DNA from: Amycolatopsis sp. DSM 110486
GTDB lineage: Bacteria > Actinomycetota > Actinomycetes > Mycobacteriales > Pseudonocardiaceae
NCBI RefSeq assembly: GCF_019468465.1
Contig: NZ_CP080519.1
Coordinates: 3,363,001 to 3,427,000, forward strand
DNA length: 64,000 nucleotides
Direction of reading: 5' to 3'
Position 1 is the stretch's first letter. Every line of letters starts with the position of its first letter. The notes under the pieces were generated by a model. That model saw nothing but the letters and a program-made list of their open reading frames with translations, had not been told where the DNA came from and ran no database searches. Of this stretch, positions 1 to 6,533 are shown piece after piece. The translations under genes and the position numbers were made by a program.

Positions 1-251
1 TCGTCGCGCACGACCTGGCACAGCTGCGGCAGGCGGCGCGTGATCACGCCCTTCCACTGCCGCAGCCGGTCGGCGCGCCCCGCGAAGCCCAGCCCGTCCC
101 ACCACTCCGCCGCCACGCGCGCCCGCTCGACCGCCGCGCGCACGTCTTCGGCGGTGTGCACCGGGTACGTGCCCACGACCTCGTCGGTCGCCGGGCTGAG
201 TGAATCGAAGGTCTCACCGACCGAGGTCGGCTTCGGCTGGACGGCGGTCAT
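1..251 (-). CDS. Aldehyde dehydrogenase family protein, N-terminal fragment (runs off window)
   Basis: Only the first 83 codons are inside the window. The reading MTAVQPKPTSVGETFDSLSP continues with SPATDEVVGTYPVHTAEDVRAAV, which is the usual N-terminal start of the NAD(P)-dependent aldehyde dehydrogenase superfamily (the 'NPATGE' region followed by the first helix). The Rossmann core and catalytic Cys/Glu lie outside, so substrate cannot be judged. The ATG overlaps the stop codon of the upstream MFS gene by four bases (ATGA), which implies translational coupling. The family call is fairly secure. Succinate-semialdehyde-type specificity would be a guess. Confidence 0.75.
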   Translation of the reverse strand, partial: MTAVQPKPTSVGETFDSLSPATDEVVGTYPVHTAEDVRAAVERARVAAEWWDGLGFAGRADRLRQWKGVITRRLPQLCQVVRD

Positions 252-1447
252 CGGCGTCTCCCCTGCTCTTCGGCGTTGTGGTTCAGGCTACGAGGTTGCT
301 GACGCAGTGCCAATAGTCGCCCGACGCTCCCGTCAGCATCGCACCTGCGGGCACCACGGGGAAAGGGTCGTCGAGACCACCCGATCGTGACCGCGGCCGC
401 GACGCCCAGCAGCGGCGCCAGCCACAACGGCAGCACCCCCACGGCCAGCGACCCGAGCCCGAACCCGCACGACTGCACCGTGACCGAGACCGAGAAGCCT
501 TCCGACCTGCGGTTCTCCGGCAGCAGTCGCTGCATGTTCACGGACGCGATCGTCACGAGCGGTCCGGTCGCGCCGCCGATCAGCACGACTCCGGTGATCA
601 AGCCCACCCAGCCGAGGTTGGCCGCGACGAGCGTCCCGCCGGCCACGAAGGCGGCGAGGAACAGCCTCGGCCCCCGATCACGGCCGCGCCACGCGTAGAC
701 CGCGCTGCCGGCGATGCTCGCGCCACACAGCAGGGCGACGACTCCCGGCGCCGCCGCGGGCGGTGCGTTGAGTCGCTCGACCAGGGGCAGCGGCGCGACC
801 TCGATCGTCGACAGCAACAGCCCGACGGTGAACTGACACCCGAGCCAGGGCAGGCAGGCTTTGAGGGGCACCTTGGTTCTTGCTTTGGTCCGTGGTTTGA
901 CGACCCGCCGGGGCACCAGACACGCGGCGGTGGCTGCCGCGCCGGCCATCGCGAACAACGGCACGAAAGGACCACTCACACTCGCCACGGCCACCAGCAC
1001 CGGCCCGGCCACCAACACCCCGTCGAGAATCATCGCGTCGACGGCGACGGCCCTGGTGAGCTGGTGTTCGTCGACGATCGCCGCCAGCAACGCCCTGAAC
1101 CCACCCGCGACCCCACCTCCTGCCAATCCCGGCAGGACCACGAGCGCGATCAGCGTTGCTTCGTTCACGTTGGCCTCGGCCGCCATCGCCACGGCGGCCA
1201 GCCCCACCGCGACCACCGCGAGCAGCGTCCTGAGGCCGCGCGCCGTCCCCACCCGATCCAGCAACCTCCCCACCGGCACCGCCCCCGCCATCTCGGCCAC
1301 GACGAACACCGCCATCAACACACCCCCGAACCGATACGACCCGGTCACCGCCGCCGCCACCGTCGTGAACGCGAGCGGCGCCATCCCTGCGGGCAACCGC
1401 GCCAACTGAACCCCTGCTGACCAGCGCCAATACGTGGTGGTGAACAT
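248..1447 (-). CDS. MFS-type efflux/transport protein
   Basis: The product is 399 residues when started at the ATG giving MFTTTYWRWSAG. The open frame extends further upstream, but that part is Pro/Arg-rich, crosses the tandem repeat and looks non-coding. About 11-12 hydrophobic segments are visible, with the MFS loop 2-3 signature region near residue 60 (GRLLDRVGTARGLR). The length fits the family. It probably moves a small molecule across the cytoplasmic membrane; the substrate is not readable. It is coupled to the following aldehyde dehydrogenase and divergent from an ArsR-type regulator, a common pairing for a regulated exporter. Confidence 0.75.
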   Translation of the reverse strand: MFTTTYWRWSAGVQLARLPAGMAPLAFTTVAAAVTGSYRFGGVLMAVFVVAEMAGAVPVGRLLDRVGTARGLRTLLAVVAVGLAAVAMAAEANVNEATLIALVVLPGLAGGGVAGGFRALLAAIVDEHQLTRAVAVDAMILDGVLVAGPVLVAVASVSGPFVPLFAMAGAAATAACLVPRRVVKPRTKARTKVPLKACLPWLGCQFTVGLLLSTIEVAPLPLVERLNAPPAAAPGVVALLCGASIAGSAVYAWRGRDRGPRLFLAAFVAGGTLVAANLGWVGLITGVVLIGGATGPLVTIASVNMQRLLPENRRSEGFSVSVTVQSCGFGLGSLAVGVLPLWLAPLLGVAAAVTIGWSRRPFPRGARRCDADGSVGRLLALRQQPRSLNHNAEEQGRRR

Positions 1448-1524
1448 GCTGCTGAGCCTGGTTCCGCGGGCGCCTTGCCGGAACTGATTCGTTTTTGGCC
1501 GAATGTTGTGGGTGGCTTCTCGAG

Positions 1525-1555
1525 TTATCCACAGGGTGTGGCGAGTTGTGGACAA
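1525..1555. other. Pair of DnaA-box-like sites
   Basis: TTATCCACA (1525-1533) matches the classical DnaA box exactly. TTGTGGACAA (1546-1555) is the reverse complement of the actinobacterial-type box TTGTCCACA. The two face each other 12 bp apart. No dnaA, dnaN or AT-rich unwinding region is nearby, so this is not an origin. It could be a DnaA titration or regulatory site, or chance. Confidence 0.4.
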
Positions 1556-1630
1556 CCAGTGGCCCGGGCGAGCCTTTTGTCCGTTTCTGTCGTCGCCACC
1601 CGATAGAATGGGTCTGGGGACGCCCCCCTT

Positions 1631-1700
1631 GGGAGGGCGGGGGTCTGTCCCGGGAGGGCGGGGGTCTGTCCCGGGAGGGCGGGGGTCTGTCCCGGGAGGG
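1631..1700. repeat. 21-bp tandem repeat, 3.3 copies, G-rich
   Basis: The unit gggagggcgggggtctgtcc(c) occurs at 1631-1651, 1652-1672 and 1673-1693 without a mismatch, followed by a partial copy (gggaggg). Each unit has two to three G-runs, so the plus strand could form G-quadruplexes. It lies between a divergent transporter and regulator. Perfect identity of the copies suggests a recent or actively slipping array. Confidence 0.9.
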
Positions 1701-1734
1701 ATGGGGCAGCGCAAGCAGCGTGTGGCCGCTGACG

Positions 1735-1750
1735 TTCGGGTATATCCGAA
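1735..1750. promoter_or_regulatory. Palindrome TTCGG-N6-CCGAA at the ArsR-type promoter
   Basis: TTCGG (1735-1739) and CCGAA (1746-1750) form an inverted repeat around GTATAT, ending three bases before the regulator ATG. A TATATC-like -10 sits in its middle, about 7 nt from the ATG, so the regulator mRNA may be leaderless. The position suits autoregulation by the winged-helix protein. Binding is inference. Confidence 0.4.
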
Positions 1751-1753
1751 TCC

Positions 1754-2680
1754 ATGGTCGAGTTGGTCCTCAGCACCGCCGGAGTCCGGTTCGCGATCTC
1801 GCCGCTCGAGGAGGTCATCGGGGTGGTGCGCGGGTGGGTGGGGAGGCGCCGGTTGCCCGGAGGGGTCGAGTGGCTGGGTAAGGAGCGGCTGGACGTGCCG
1901 GAGTTGGCGGCGGTGCTCGGGGCGCGGCACTACATCACGGAGTTCCTCTCACCACCACCGGCGACGCCCGAGACCACAGCCGACGAGCAGTTGACCGTGG
2001 TCAGGGGGACGCCGCCGGGGCAGGTGCGGGTCGAGCTGGGGATGGTGGACGCCGACCTGACGAAGCTGCCGCGGGATCCGGCCGCGGCGCGGGACCTGCT
2101 GGCGGAGCAGCTCGAGACCGTGTGGCATCACACCGTCGAGCCGGAGTGGGCGCGGATGCGGGAGGTGCTCGCGGCGGACATCGCGTACCGGACGCGGCGG
2201 CTGGGTGAGCAGGGCGTGGCGGGGGTGTTCGAGGGGCTGCACCCGAAGGTGCGGGTCACCAAGGACTCCGTGCTGGTCGACATAGCGGCACGGCAGCGAC
2301 TCACACTCGACGAGCGGGGGCTGCTGCTGGTGCCGAGCGTGTTCGCGTGGCCGTCGGTCGGGGTGGTGACCGTGGCGCCGTGGCAGCCGACGTTGTTGTA
2401 CCCCGCGAGGGGTGTGGCCGGCCTGTGGACGGAGCCGGCGGCGGCGCCGGGGGCGCTGGCCGGAGTGGTGGGGCGGACGAAGGCGATGTTGCTCACCACG
2501 TTGGACCGGCCGGCCACCACCACGGAGCTCGCCGTGCGGCTCGGGCTGGCAAAGGGGACCGTTTCCGCGCACCTCACGGCGTTGCGGGCCGCGGGCCTGA
2601 CCGCGACGACGCGCCAGGGCCACCGGGTGCTCTACCGGCGGACCGAGCTTGGCGACGCGCTCTGCGCGGGCATAGGGTGA
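1754..2680 (+). CDS. ArsR-family winged-helix transcriptional regulator (DUF5937-type)
   Basis: A 308-residue protein. Residues about 1-230 form a domain seen in actinobacterial ArsR-like regulators of this size (DUF5937 type). The C-terminal 75 residues form a winged helix-turn-helix with an ArsR-like recognition region (TTTELAVRLGLAKGTVSAHLTALRAAGL, summarised) and a wing ending RVLYRRT. No metal-binding Cys motif of the classical arsenic sensors is visible. It is divergent from the MFS transporter, which it probably controls. Effector unknown. Confidence 0.75.
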   Translation: MVELVLSTAGVRFAISPLEEVIGVVRGWVGRRRLPGGVEWLGKERLDVPELAAVLGARHYITEFLSPPPATPETTADEQLTVVRGTPPGQVRVELGMVDADLTKLPRDPAAARDLLAEQLETVWHHTVEPEWARMREVLAADIAYRTRRLGEQGVAGVFEGLHPKVRVTKDSVLVDIAARQRLTLDERGLLLVPSVFAWPSVGVVTVAPWQPTLLYPARGVAGLWTEPAAAPGALAGVVGRTKAMLLTTLDRPATTTELAVRLGLAKGTVSAHLTALRAAGLTATTRQGHRVLYRRTELGDALCAGIG

Positions 2681-2708
2681 ATGTGACCATGTGTGAAGGA
2701 GAATCCTG

Positions 2709-3344
2709 ATGCGGATCGTCCATTTCGGACACGCCTGTGTACTTCTGGAAACCGACGGCGAGCGGATCCTGATCGACCCGGGCGCGTTCTCCACCGACTT
2801 CGAGCGCGAGCGCGAGCTGTCGGCCGTCCTCATCACCCACCAGCACTTCGACCACATCGACGGCGAGCGCCTGCCGAAGGTGCTGGCGGCGAACCCGGAC
2901 GCGAAGCTGATCGTCGACCCGGGCTCGGTCGAGACCGTGCAGAAGCTGAACCTGCAGTACGAGGTCGCGAACGTCGGTGACGCCTTCGAGATCGGCGGCA
3001 CCGCGGTGAACGTGGTGGGCGGTGAGCACGCCGTCATCCACAGCGACATCCCCGTGATCCCGAACATCGGCTTCGTGCTGGACCACGGCGCCTTCTACCA
3101 CCCGGGCGACTCGTTCTTCGTGCCCGAGCAGAAGATCGACGTGCTCGGCCTGCCGACGGGCGCGCCGTGGCTCAAGGCCGGCGAGGCGGTGGACTTCCTG
3201 CGGGCGGTCGCGCCGCGCAAGTCCGTGCCGATCCACGAGGCGGTGCTGTCGAGCCCCGCGCTGCACTACGGCCTGTTCGAGAACCTCGCGCCGCAGGGCA
3301 CCGAGGTGAAGGTCGTCGAGCGCGGCGTCGCCACCGACCTCTGA
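2709..3344 (+). CDS. UlaG-like metallo-beta-lactamase-fold hydrolase
   Basis: A 211-residue cytoplasmic protein with the HxHxDH metal motif in THQHFDHIDGE near residue 48, then conserved acidic and His residues (HPGDSFF, PIHEAVL). The compact length and start MRIVHFGHAC are typical of the MBL-fold subgroup called UlaG-like or L-ascorbate-6-phosphate lactonase-like; the real substrate in actinobacteria is generally not known. An AAGGAG ribosome-binding site lies about 8 nt before the ATG. It follows the regulator by 28 bp and may share its transcript. Confidence 0.8.
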   Translation: MRIVHFGHACVLLETDGERILIDPGAFSTDFERERELSAVLITHQHFDHIDGERLPKVLAANPDAKLIVDPGSVETVQKLNLQYEVANVGDAFEIGGTAVNVVGGEHAVIHSDIPVIPNIGFVLDHGAFYHPGDSFFVPEQKIDVLGLPTGAPWLKAGEAVDFLRAVAPRKSVPIHEAVLSSPALHYGLFENLAPQGTEVKVVERGVATDL

Positions 3345-3351
3345 GGACACT

Positions 3352-3383
3352 CCGGGGTGGTGACCGACGGGTGACCACCCCGG
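3352..3383. terminator. Hairpin terminator between convergent genes
   Basis: CCGGGGTGGT (3352-3361) pairs with ACCACCCCGG (3374-3383) around a 12-nt loop. It lies between a plus-strand stop and a minus-strand stop. There is no T-run, as is common in actinobacteria. It could serve both strands. Confidence 0.55.
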
Positions 3384-3387
3384 GAGC

Positions 3388-3981
3388 TCAGGGTCGCGAA
3401 CCCACGATCTGCAGTGCGAACCGGCTGTACTCGTCGGCGACGGCGTCGGCCGGCATCGGTCCGTCGTCGCGGAACCAGCGGGCGATGCTCACGCACATCT
3501 CGCGGATCGCGAACGACGCCAGCGCGGGCGAGCCCACGTGGAACACCCCCGCGTCGACGCCACCGGCGATGATCCCGCGGAAGGCGTGCTCGTGCCGGCG
3601 GCGCCGGTCCTGGAACCGCGTGCGATGTGGTTCGCCGAGACAATCGGTGTCGCGGTTGACCACCAGCGCCTCGCGCCGGTGGGTCGCGTGGCGGAACGCG
3701 TACACGCGGGTGGCGCGCGCGAGCTGGGTTGGCCAATCGCCGTCTTCGCCGGTCACGCGCTCGAAGTCGTCGAGCACCGCGGCGGTCGTGCAGTCCACAA
3801 TGGCGCGCAGCAAGTCTTCCTTGGACCGCATGTGGTTGTAGAGGCTCGGGGTACGGATCCGCAGCACGTCGGCGATCTGGCTGAGCGCGGTGCCGTGGTA
3901 ACCGCGTTCGGCGAACAGCGTGAGCGCCGTGTCCAGCACCACTTCTTCGCTGACCGCAGCGCGCGTTTGGCCTGCCGTCAC
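3388..3981 (-). CDS. TetR-family regulator 1, last gene of the Mo-hydroxylase operon
   Basis: A 197-residue protein from a GTG (VTAGQTR) that overlaps the preceding stop as GTGA. The open frame upstream of this GTG is out-of-family and belongs to the neighbour's DNA. The N-terminal HTH includes LFAERGYHGTALSQIA and RTPSLYNHMR; the C-terminal half is a ligand-binding domain containing EMCVSIARWF. The protein is a clear paralogue of the TetR encoded at 15390-15974, with identical residues across the HTH core. It probably represses the operon promoter near 13540 through the ACTAA-N6-TTAGT operator and so autoregulates itself. Inducer unknown. Confidence 0.85.
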   Translation of the reverse strand: MTAGQTRAAVSEEVVLDTALTLFAERGYHGTALSQIADVLRIRTPSLYNHMRSKEDLLRAIVDCTTAAVLDDFERVTGEDGDWPTQLARATRVYAFRHATHRREALVVNRDTDCLGEPHRTRFQDRRRRHEHAFRGIIAGGVDAGVFHVGSPALASFAIREMCVSIARWFRDDGPMPADAVADEYSRFALQIVGSRP

Positions 3982-4580
3982 CAGTTCCTCCCCCGCACGA
4001 GCGCGCCGAAACCGGCGAACTCGGCATCCGTCAGCGGCCGGTCGACCGGGAACACGACCTCGTCCGCCACGAACTCCCGCCGCTGCGTCACCACGACGGA
4101 GCTGGTCGGCACCGGTCGGCCGAGCGCGGCGCAGCGGGCGGCCAGGTCGTCCGGTTCGCCCGGAACGTCCGTGGTCTGCCGGCACGACGCGAACTCCGCC
4201 GCCAATCGCACGGTACCCCGGCCGCCGGCCACCGTGATCGGCACCGGGCCCAGTGCCCCGAGTACTTCCTCGGCCAGGCGGGCATGCGCGGTGATCGAAC
4301 CGAACGGGCCGTCGTCGTCATCGGCCGGACGCAGCCCGAGCACGAAGCGGCCGTCGCTGAGGTACTGGACGGTCCGTGCGCCGGGCAGCACCTCCGCGGG
4401 CCGAGGCGCAACGAAACAGCAGATCTCAGCCGAGGTGGTCTCCACCGCCAGAGCCGCGCACAACGCGAGATCGCCGTCGACGTAGAAGGTCGCGCAGCCG
4501 TGGCGCTCGAGCACTCGCCACGTCTCCCGCGCGGCCGAGGCCGGCACGTCGGCCAGCCGCAGCCAGGCGGCGGTTCTCAT
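3978..4580 (-). CDS. Unrecognised 200-residue operon protein
   Basis: I do not recognise this family. The ATG overlaps the stop of the [2Fe-2S] gene by one base (TGATG), and its own stop overlaps the TetR start, so it is fully embedded in the coupled operon. The product (MRTAAWLRLADVPASAARET...) has no signal peptide, no membrane segment and no cofactor motif that I can see. It has about five Cys residues, not in metal-binding spacing, and an acidic patch (ADDDDGP) near residue 90. Codon use matches its neighbours. Its place between the small hydroxylase subunit and the regulator suggests a pathway-specific or accessory role. Confidence 0.6.
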   Translation of the reverse strand: MRTAAWLRLADVPASAARETWRVLERHGCATFYVDGDLALCAALAVETTSAEICCFVAPRPAEVLPGARTVQYLSDGRFVLGLRPADDDDGPFGSITAHARLAEEVLGALGPVPITVAGGRGTVRLAAEFASCRQTTDVPGEPDDLAARCAALGRPVPTSSVVVTQRREFVADEVVFPVDRPLTDAEFAGFGALVRGRNW

Positions 4581-5047
4581 CACGGGTTCAGCTCCTGCGC
4601 CGCGGCCTCCACCGCGTCGACGATCCCGACGTACCCGGTGCACCGGCAGATGTTGCCGGACATCTCCTCCCGGATGCGTTCCCGGCAGGGCGCGGGTTCG
4701 CGGTCCAGCAGGTCCAGCGCCGTCATCAACATGCCGGGTGTGCAGAATCCACATTGGAGCCCGTGCTTCGCGCAGAACGCTTCCTGCAACGGGTGCAGCG
4801 TGCCGTCGTCGGCCGCGAGGCCCTCGACCGTGCTGACGGAACACCCGTCCGCCTGCACGGCGAGCATCAGGCACGCGCGCACGGGCTCGCCGTCCACCAG
4901 CACGGTGCACGCGCCGCACACGCCGTGCTCGCAGCCCAGGTGCGTGCCGGTCAGGCCGAGGTCCTCGCGCAACGCGTCGGCGAGCGTCCGGCGCGGCTCG
5001 ACGTCGACGTCGTAACGGGTTCCGTTGACGCTGAACTCGGCTCTCAT
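4580..5047 (-). CDS. [2Fe-2S] small subunit of CO-dehydrogenase/xanthine-dehydrogenase-type Mo hydroxylase (CoxS-like)
   Basis: A 155-residue two-cluster electron-transfer subunit. The N-terminal plant-ferredoxin-like cluster is bound by GCEHGVCGACTVLVDG and the Cys in VRAC (residues about 38-62). The C-terminal helical cluster is bound by QCGFCTPGM and the CRCTG motif (about 98-138). Both sets are complete, so the subunit should carry electrons from the molybdenum centre to FAD. The length is normal for CoxS, CutS and NdhS proteins. The ATG overlaps the medium-subunit stop (ATGA), giving the gene order L - enoyl-CoA hydratase - M - S. Confidence 0.93.
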   Translation of the reverse strand: MRAEFSVNGTRYDVDVEPRRTLADALREDLGLTGTHLGCEHGVCGACTVLVDGEPVRACLMLAVQADGCSVSTVEGLAADDGTLHPLQEAFCAKHGLQCGFCTPGMLMTALDLLDREPAPCRERIREEMSGNICRCTGYVGIVDAVEAAAQELNP

Positions 5048-5862
5048 GCCGCGGCTCGCTTCCCGTGAGGTGCCAGGGCACGGCGGACGAACTCCGCCGT
5101 CATCGCCCGCCGGTAGTCCGACGACGCGTGGATGTCGCTCTGCGGCTGGGTTTCCGCAGCGGCGGCCGCGGCGACGGCATCGACATCGGCGCCGTCGTTC
5201 AGCAGCTGCTCGGCCTCCGCCGGACGCAGCGGTACCCCTCCGACGCCGCCGATCGCGAGCCGCCACCGACCGTCCACTTCGGCCGCGACCACGAGCACGA
5301 GCCCGAAGTCACCGTGCCGTCGGGAAAACTCGGCGAACCCCCACCTCGACGGCACCGGCAGGTCTACCGCGGTGATCATCTCGTCCTCGGCCAGCGTGGT
5401 TTCCAGTGGCCCCGCGAAAAACGAGGTCGCCGTCTCCACGCGCACACCACCTGGCCCGGCAATGTGGACGGTCGCTTCCAGCGCGGCGGCCACCACCGGG
5501 AGCTCAGCCGACGGGTCGGCGTGCGCGATGCTGCCGCCGCTCGTGCCGCGCGAGCGGATCGCCGTGTGCCCGATCCAACGTGCGGCCTCGGCGAGGAGCG
5601 GGTGGTGCGGTTGCTCGATCAGCCGCGCGTGCCGGACCAGCGCGCCGAGCCGGACGCCTTCGCCGGTGGGCGTGATCGTGGCCAATCCGGGGATCCGGTT
5701 GACGTCGACCAGGACCTGCGGGCGCGCCATGCGCAACGCGAGCACCGGCATCAGGCTCTGGCCGCCGGCGAGGATTTTGCCGTCGCCGTCGGCCTCGGCC
5801 AACGTGCGCACGGCCTCGTCGACGCTGTGCGCCCGGACGTAGTCGAACGGTGCCGGTTTCAC
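5044..5862 (-). CDS. FAD-binding medium subunit of Mo hydroxylase (CoxM-like)
   Basis: A 272-residue protein from a GTG that overlaps the enoyl-CoA hydratase stop (GTGA) and is preceded by GGGAGG. FAD-contact motifs of the family are present: AGGQSLMPVLALR near residue 35 and TSGGSIAHADPSAELP near residue 110. The C-terminal CO_deh_flav_C domain follows. It accepts electrons from the [2Fe-2S] subunit and passes them to a quinone or other acceptor. The upstream in-frame extension is the hydratase gene read in another frame and was rejected as the start. Confidence 0.92.
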   Translation of the reverse strand: MKPAPFDYVRAHSVDEAVRTLAEADGDGKILAGGQSLMPVLALRMARPQVLVDVNRIPGLATITPTGEGVRLGALVRHARLIEQPHHPLLAEAARWIGHTAIRSRGTSGGSIAHADPSAELPVVAAALEATVHIAGPGGVRVETATSFFAGPLETTLAEDEMITAVDLPVPSRWGFAEFSRRHGDFGLVLVVAAEVDGRWRLAIGGVGGVPLRPAEAEQLLNDGADVDAVAAAAAAETQPQSDIHASSDYRRAMTAEFVRRALAPHGKRAAA

Positions 5863-6533
5863 TTCGACACCTCCCGGGGCCAGCTTTCCTCGAACGCAGT
5901 GTCCAACGTGGAATCCCACGGCGCGCCTTCGAACAGCGTGTCCAGCGCCTGTTTCGAATACTTCAGAGACGATGGCGCGAACTCGGCGATCTCGGCGGCC
6001 CACTCCAACGCGGCATCGAGGTCACCCAGGCGGTCGACGAGTCCACGGTGAAAAGCAAGACCAGCGTCCAGCCGGTCACCACCCAGCAGCATCGCCCGGG
6101 CGGCCCCTCCGCCGGCCAGTAACGCCAGGCGGCGGACCGTCCATGGGTCCACGACCAGGCCGTTGCGCGCGGTCGGTACCGCGAACACCGCGGACGGCGC
6201 CGCCACCCGCAGGTCACAGGCGATCGCGAGCTGCGTGCCGGCGCCGATCGCGGGCCCGTTGACGGCCGCGAGCACGGGCACGGGCAGCGCCGCGACGCTG
6301 CGCAGCGCGCCGTACAGCGCCGTGCGGAACCCGTCGCCGTAAACGCCACCGAGGTCGGCCCCTGCGCAGAAGCTCGTACCCCGGCCGGTGATCACCAGCG
6401 CGCGCACCCGCGGGCCGACGTCCAGAACTGCTTTGCGCAGGTCGACACAGTGCTCGACGTCCAGCGCGTTGCGCCGCTCGTGCCGGTCGAGGGCGATGAC
6501 ACCGACCTCGCCGTGGATCTCGGTGGTGATCAT
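5859..6533 (-). CDS. Enoyl-CoA hydratase/isomerase family protein
   Basis: A 224-residue crotonase-fold protein. The acyl-CoA oxyanion-hole motifs are visible as GTSFCAGADLGG (about 50-60) and AAVNGPAIGAGTQLAIACDLR (about 88-108). The position of the first catalytic Glu of classical hydratases appears to be Thr/Gln (GAGTQLA), so hydration may not be its reaction; isomerase or hydrolase chemistry is possible. It is shorter than typical 255-265-residue crotonases, mainly in the C-terminal helices. It is inserted between the large and medium Mo-hydroxylase subunit genes with ATGA overlap, suggesting it acts on a CoA ester in the same pathway. Confidence 0.85.
   Translation of the reverse strand: MITTEIHGEVGVIALDRHERRNALDVEHCVDLRKAVLDVGPRVRALVITGRGTSFCAGADLGGVYGDGFRTALYGALRSVAALPVPVLAAVNGPAIGAGTQLAIACDLRVAAPSAVFAVPTARNGLVVDPWTVRRLALLAGGGAARAMLLGGDRLDAGLAFHRGLVDRLGDLDAALEWAAEIAEFAPSSLKYSKQALDTLFEGAPWDSTLDTAFEESWPREVSK

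Larger units (their letters stand above)
1448..1753. other. 306-bp divergent intergenic region
   Basis: This gap separates the MFS gene (minus) and the ArsR-type gene (plus). It carries two DnaA-box-like 9-mers, a G-rich 21-bp tandem repeat and a palindrome just before the ArsR start, each listed separately. No credible short gene was seen in either strand. Confidence 0.7.

Noticed and set aside
1525..1555. Replication origin
   Set aside because: Only two boxes, no AT-rich segment, and no dnaA, dnaN, gyrB or parAB nearby.
1631..1700. CRISPR array
   Set aside because: The 21-bp units are directly adjacent with no spacers and no cas genes are in the window.
248..1930. 560-residue version of the MFS protein
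   Set aside because: The extra N-terminal residues translate the tandem repeat (repeated PPGTDPR) and non-homologous DNA; ATG 1447 begins directly before the first membrane segment.
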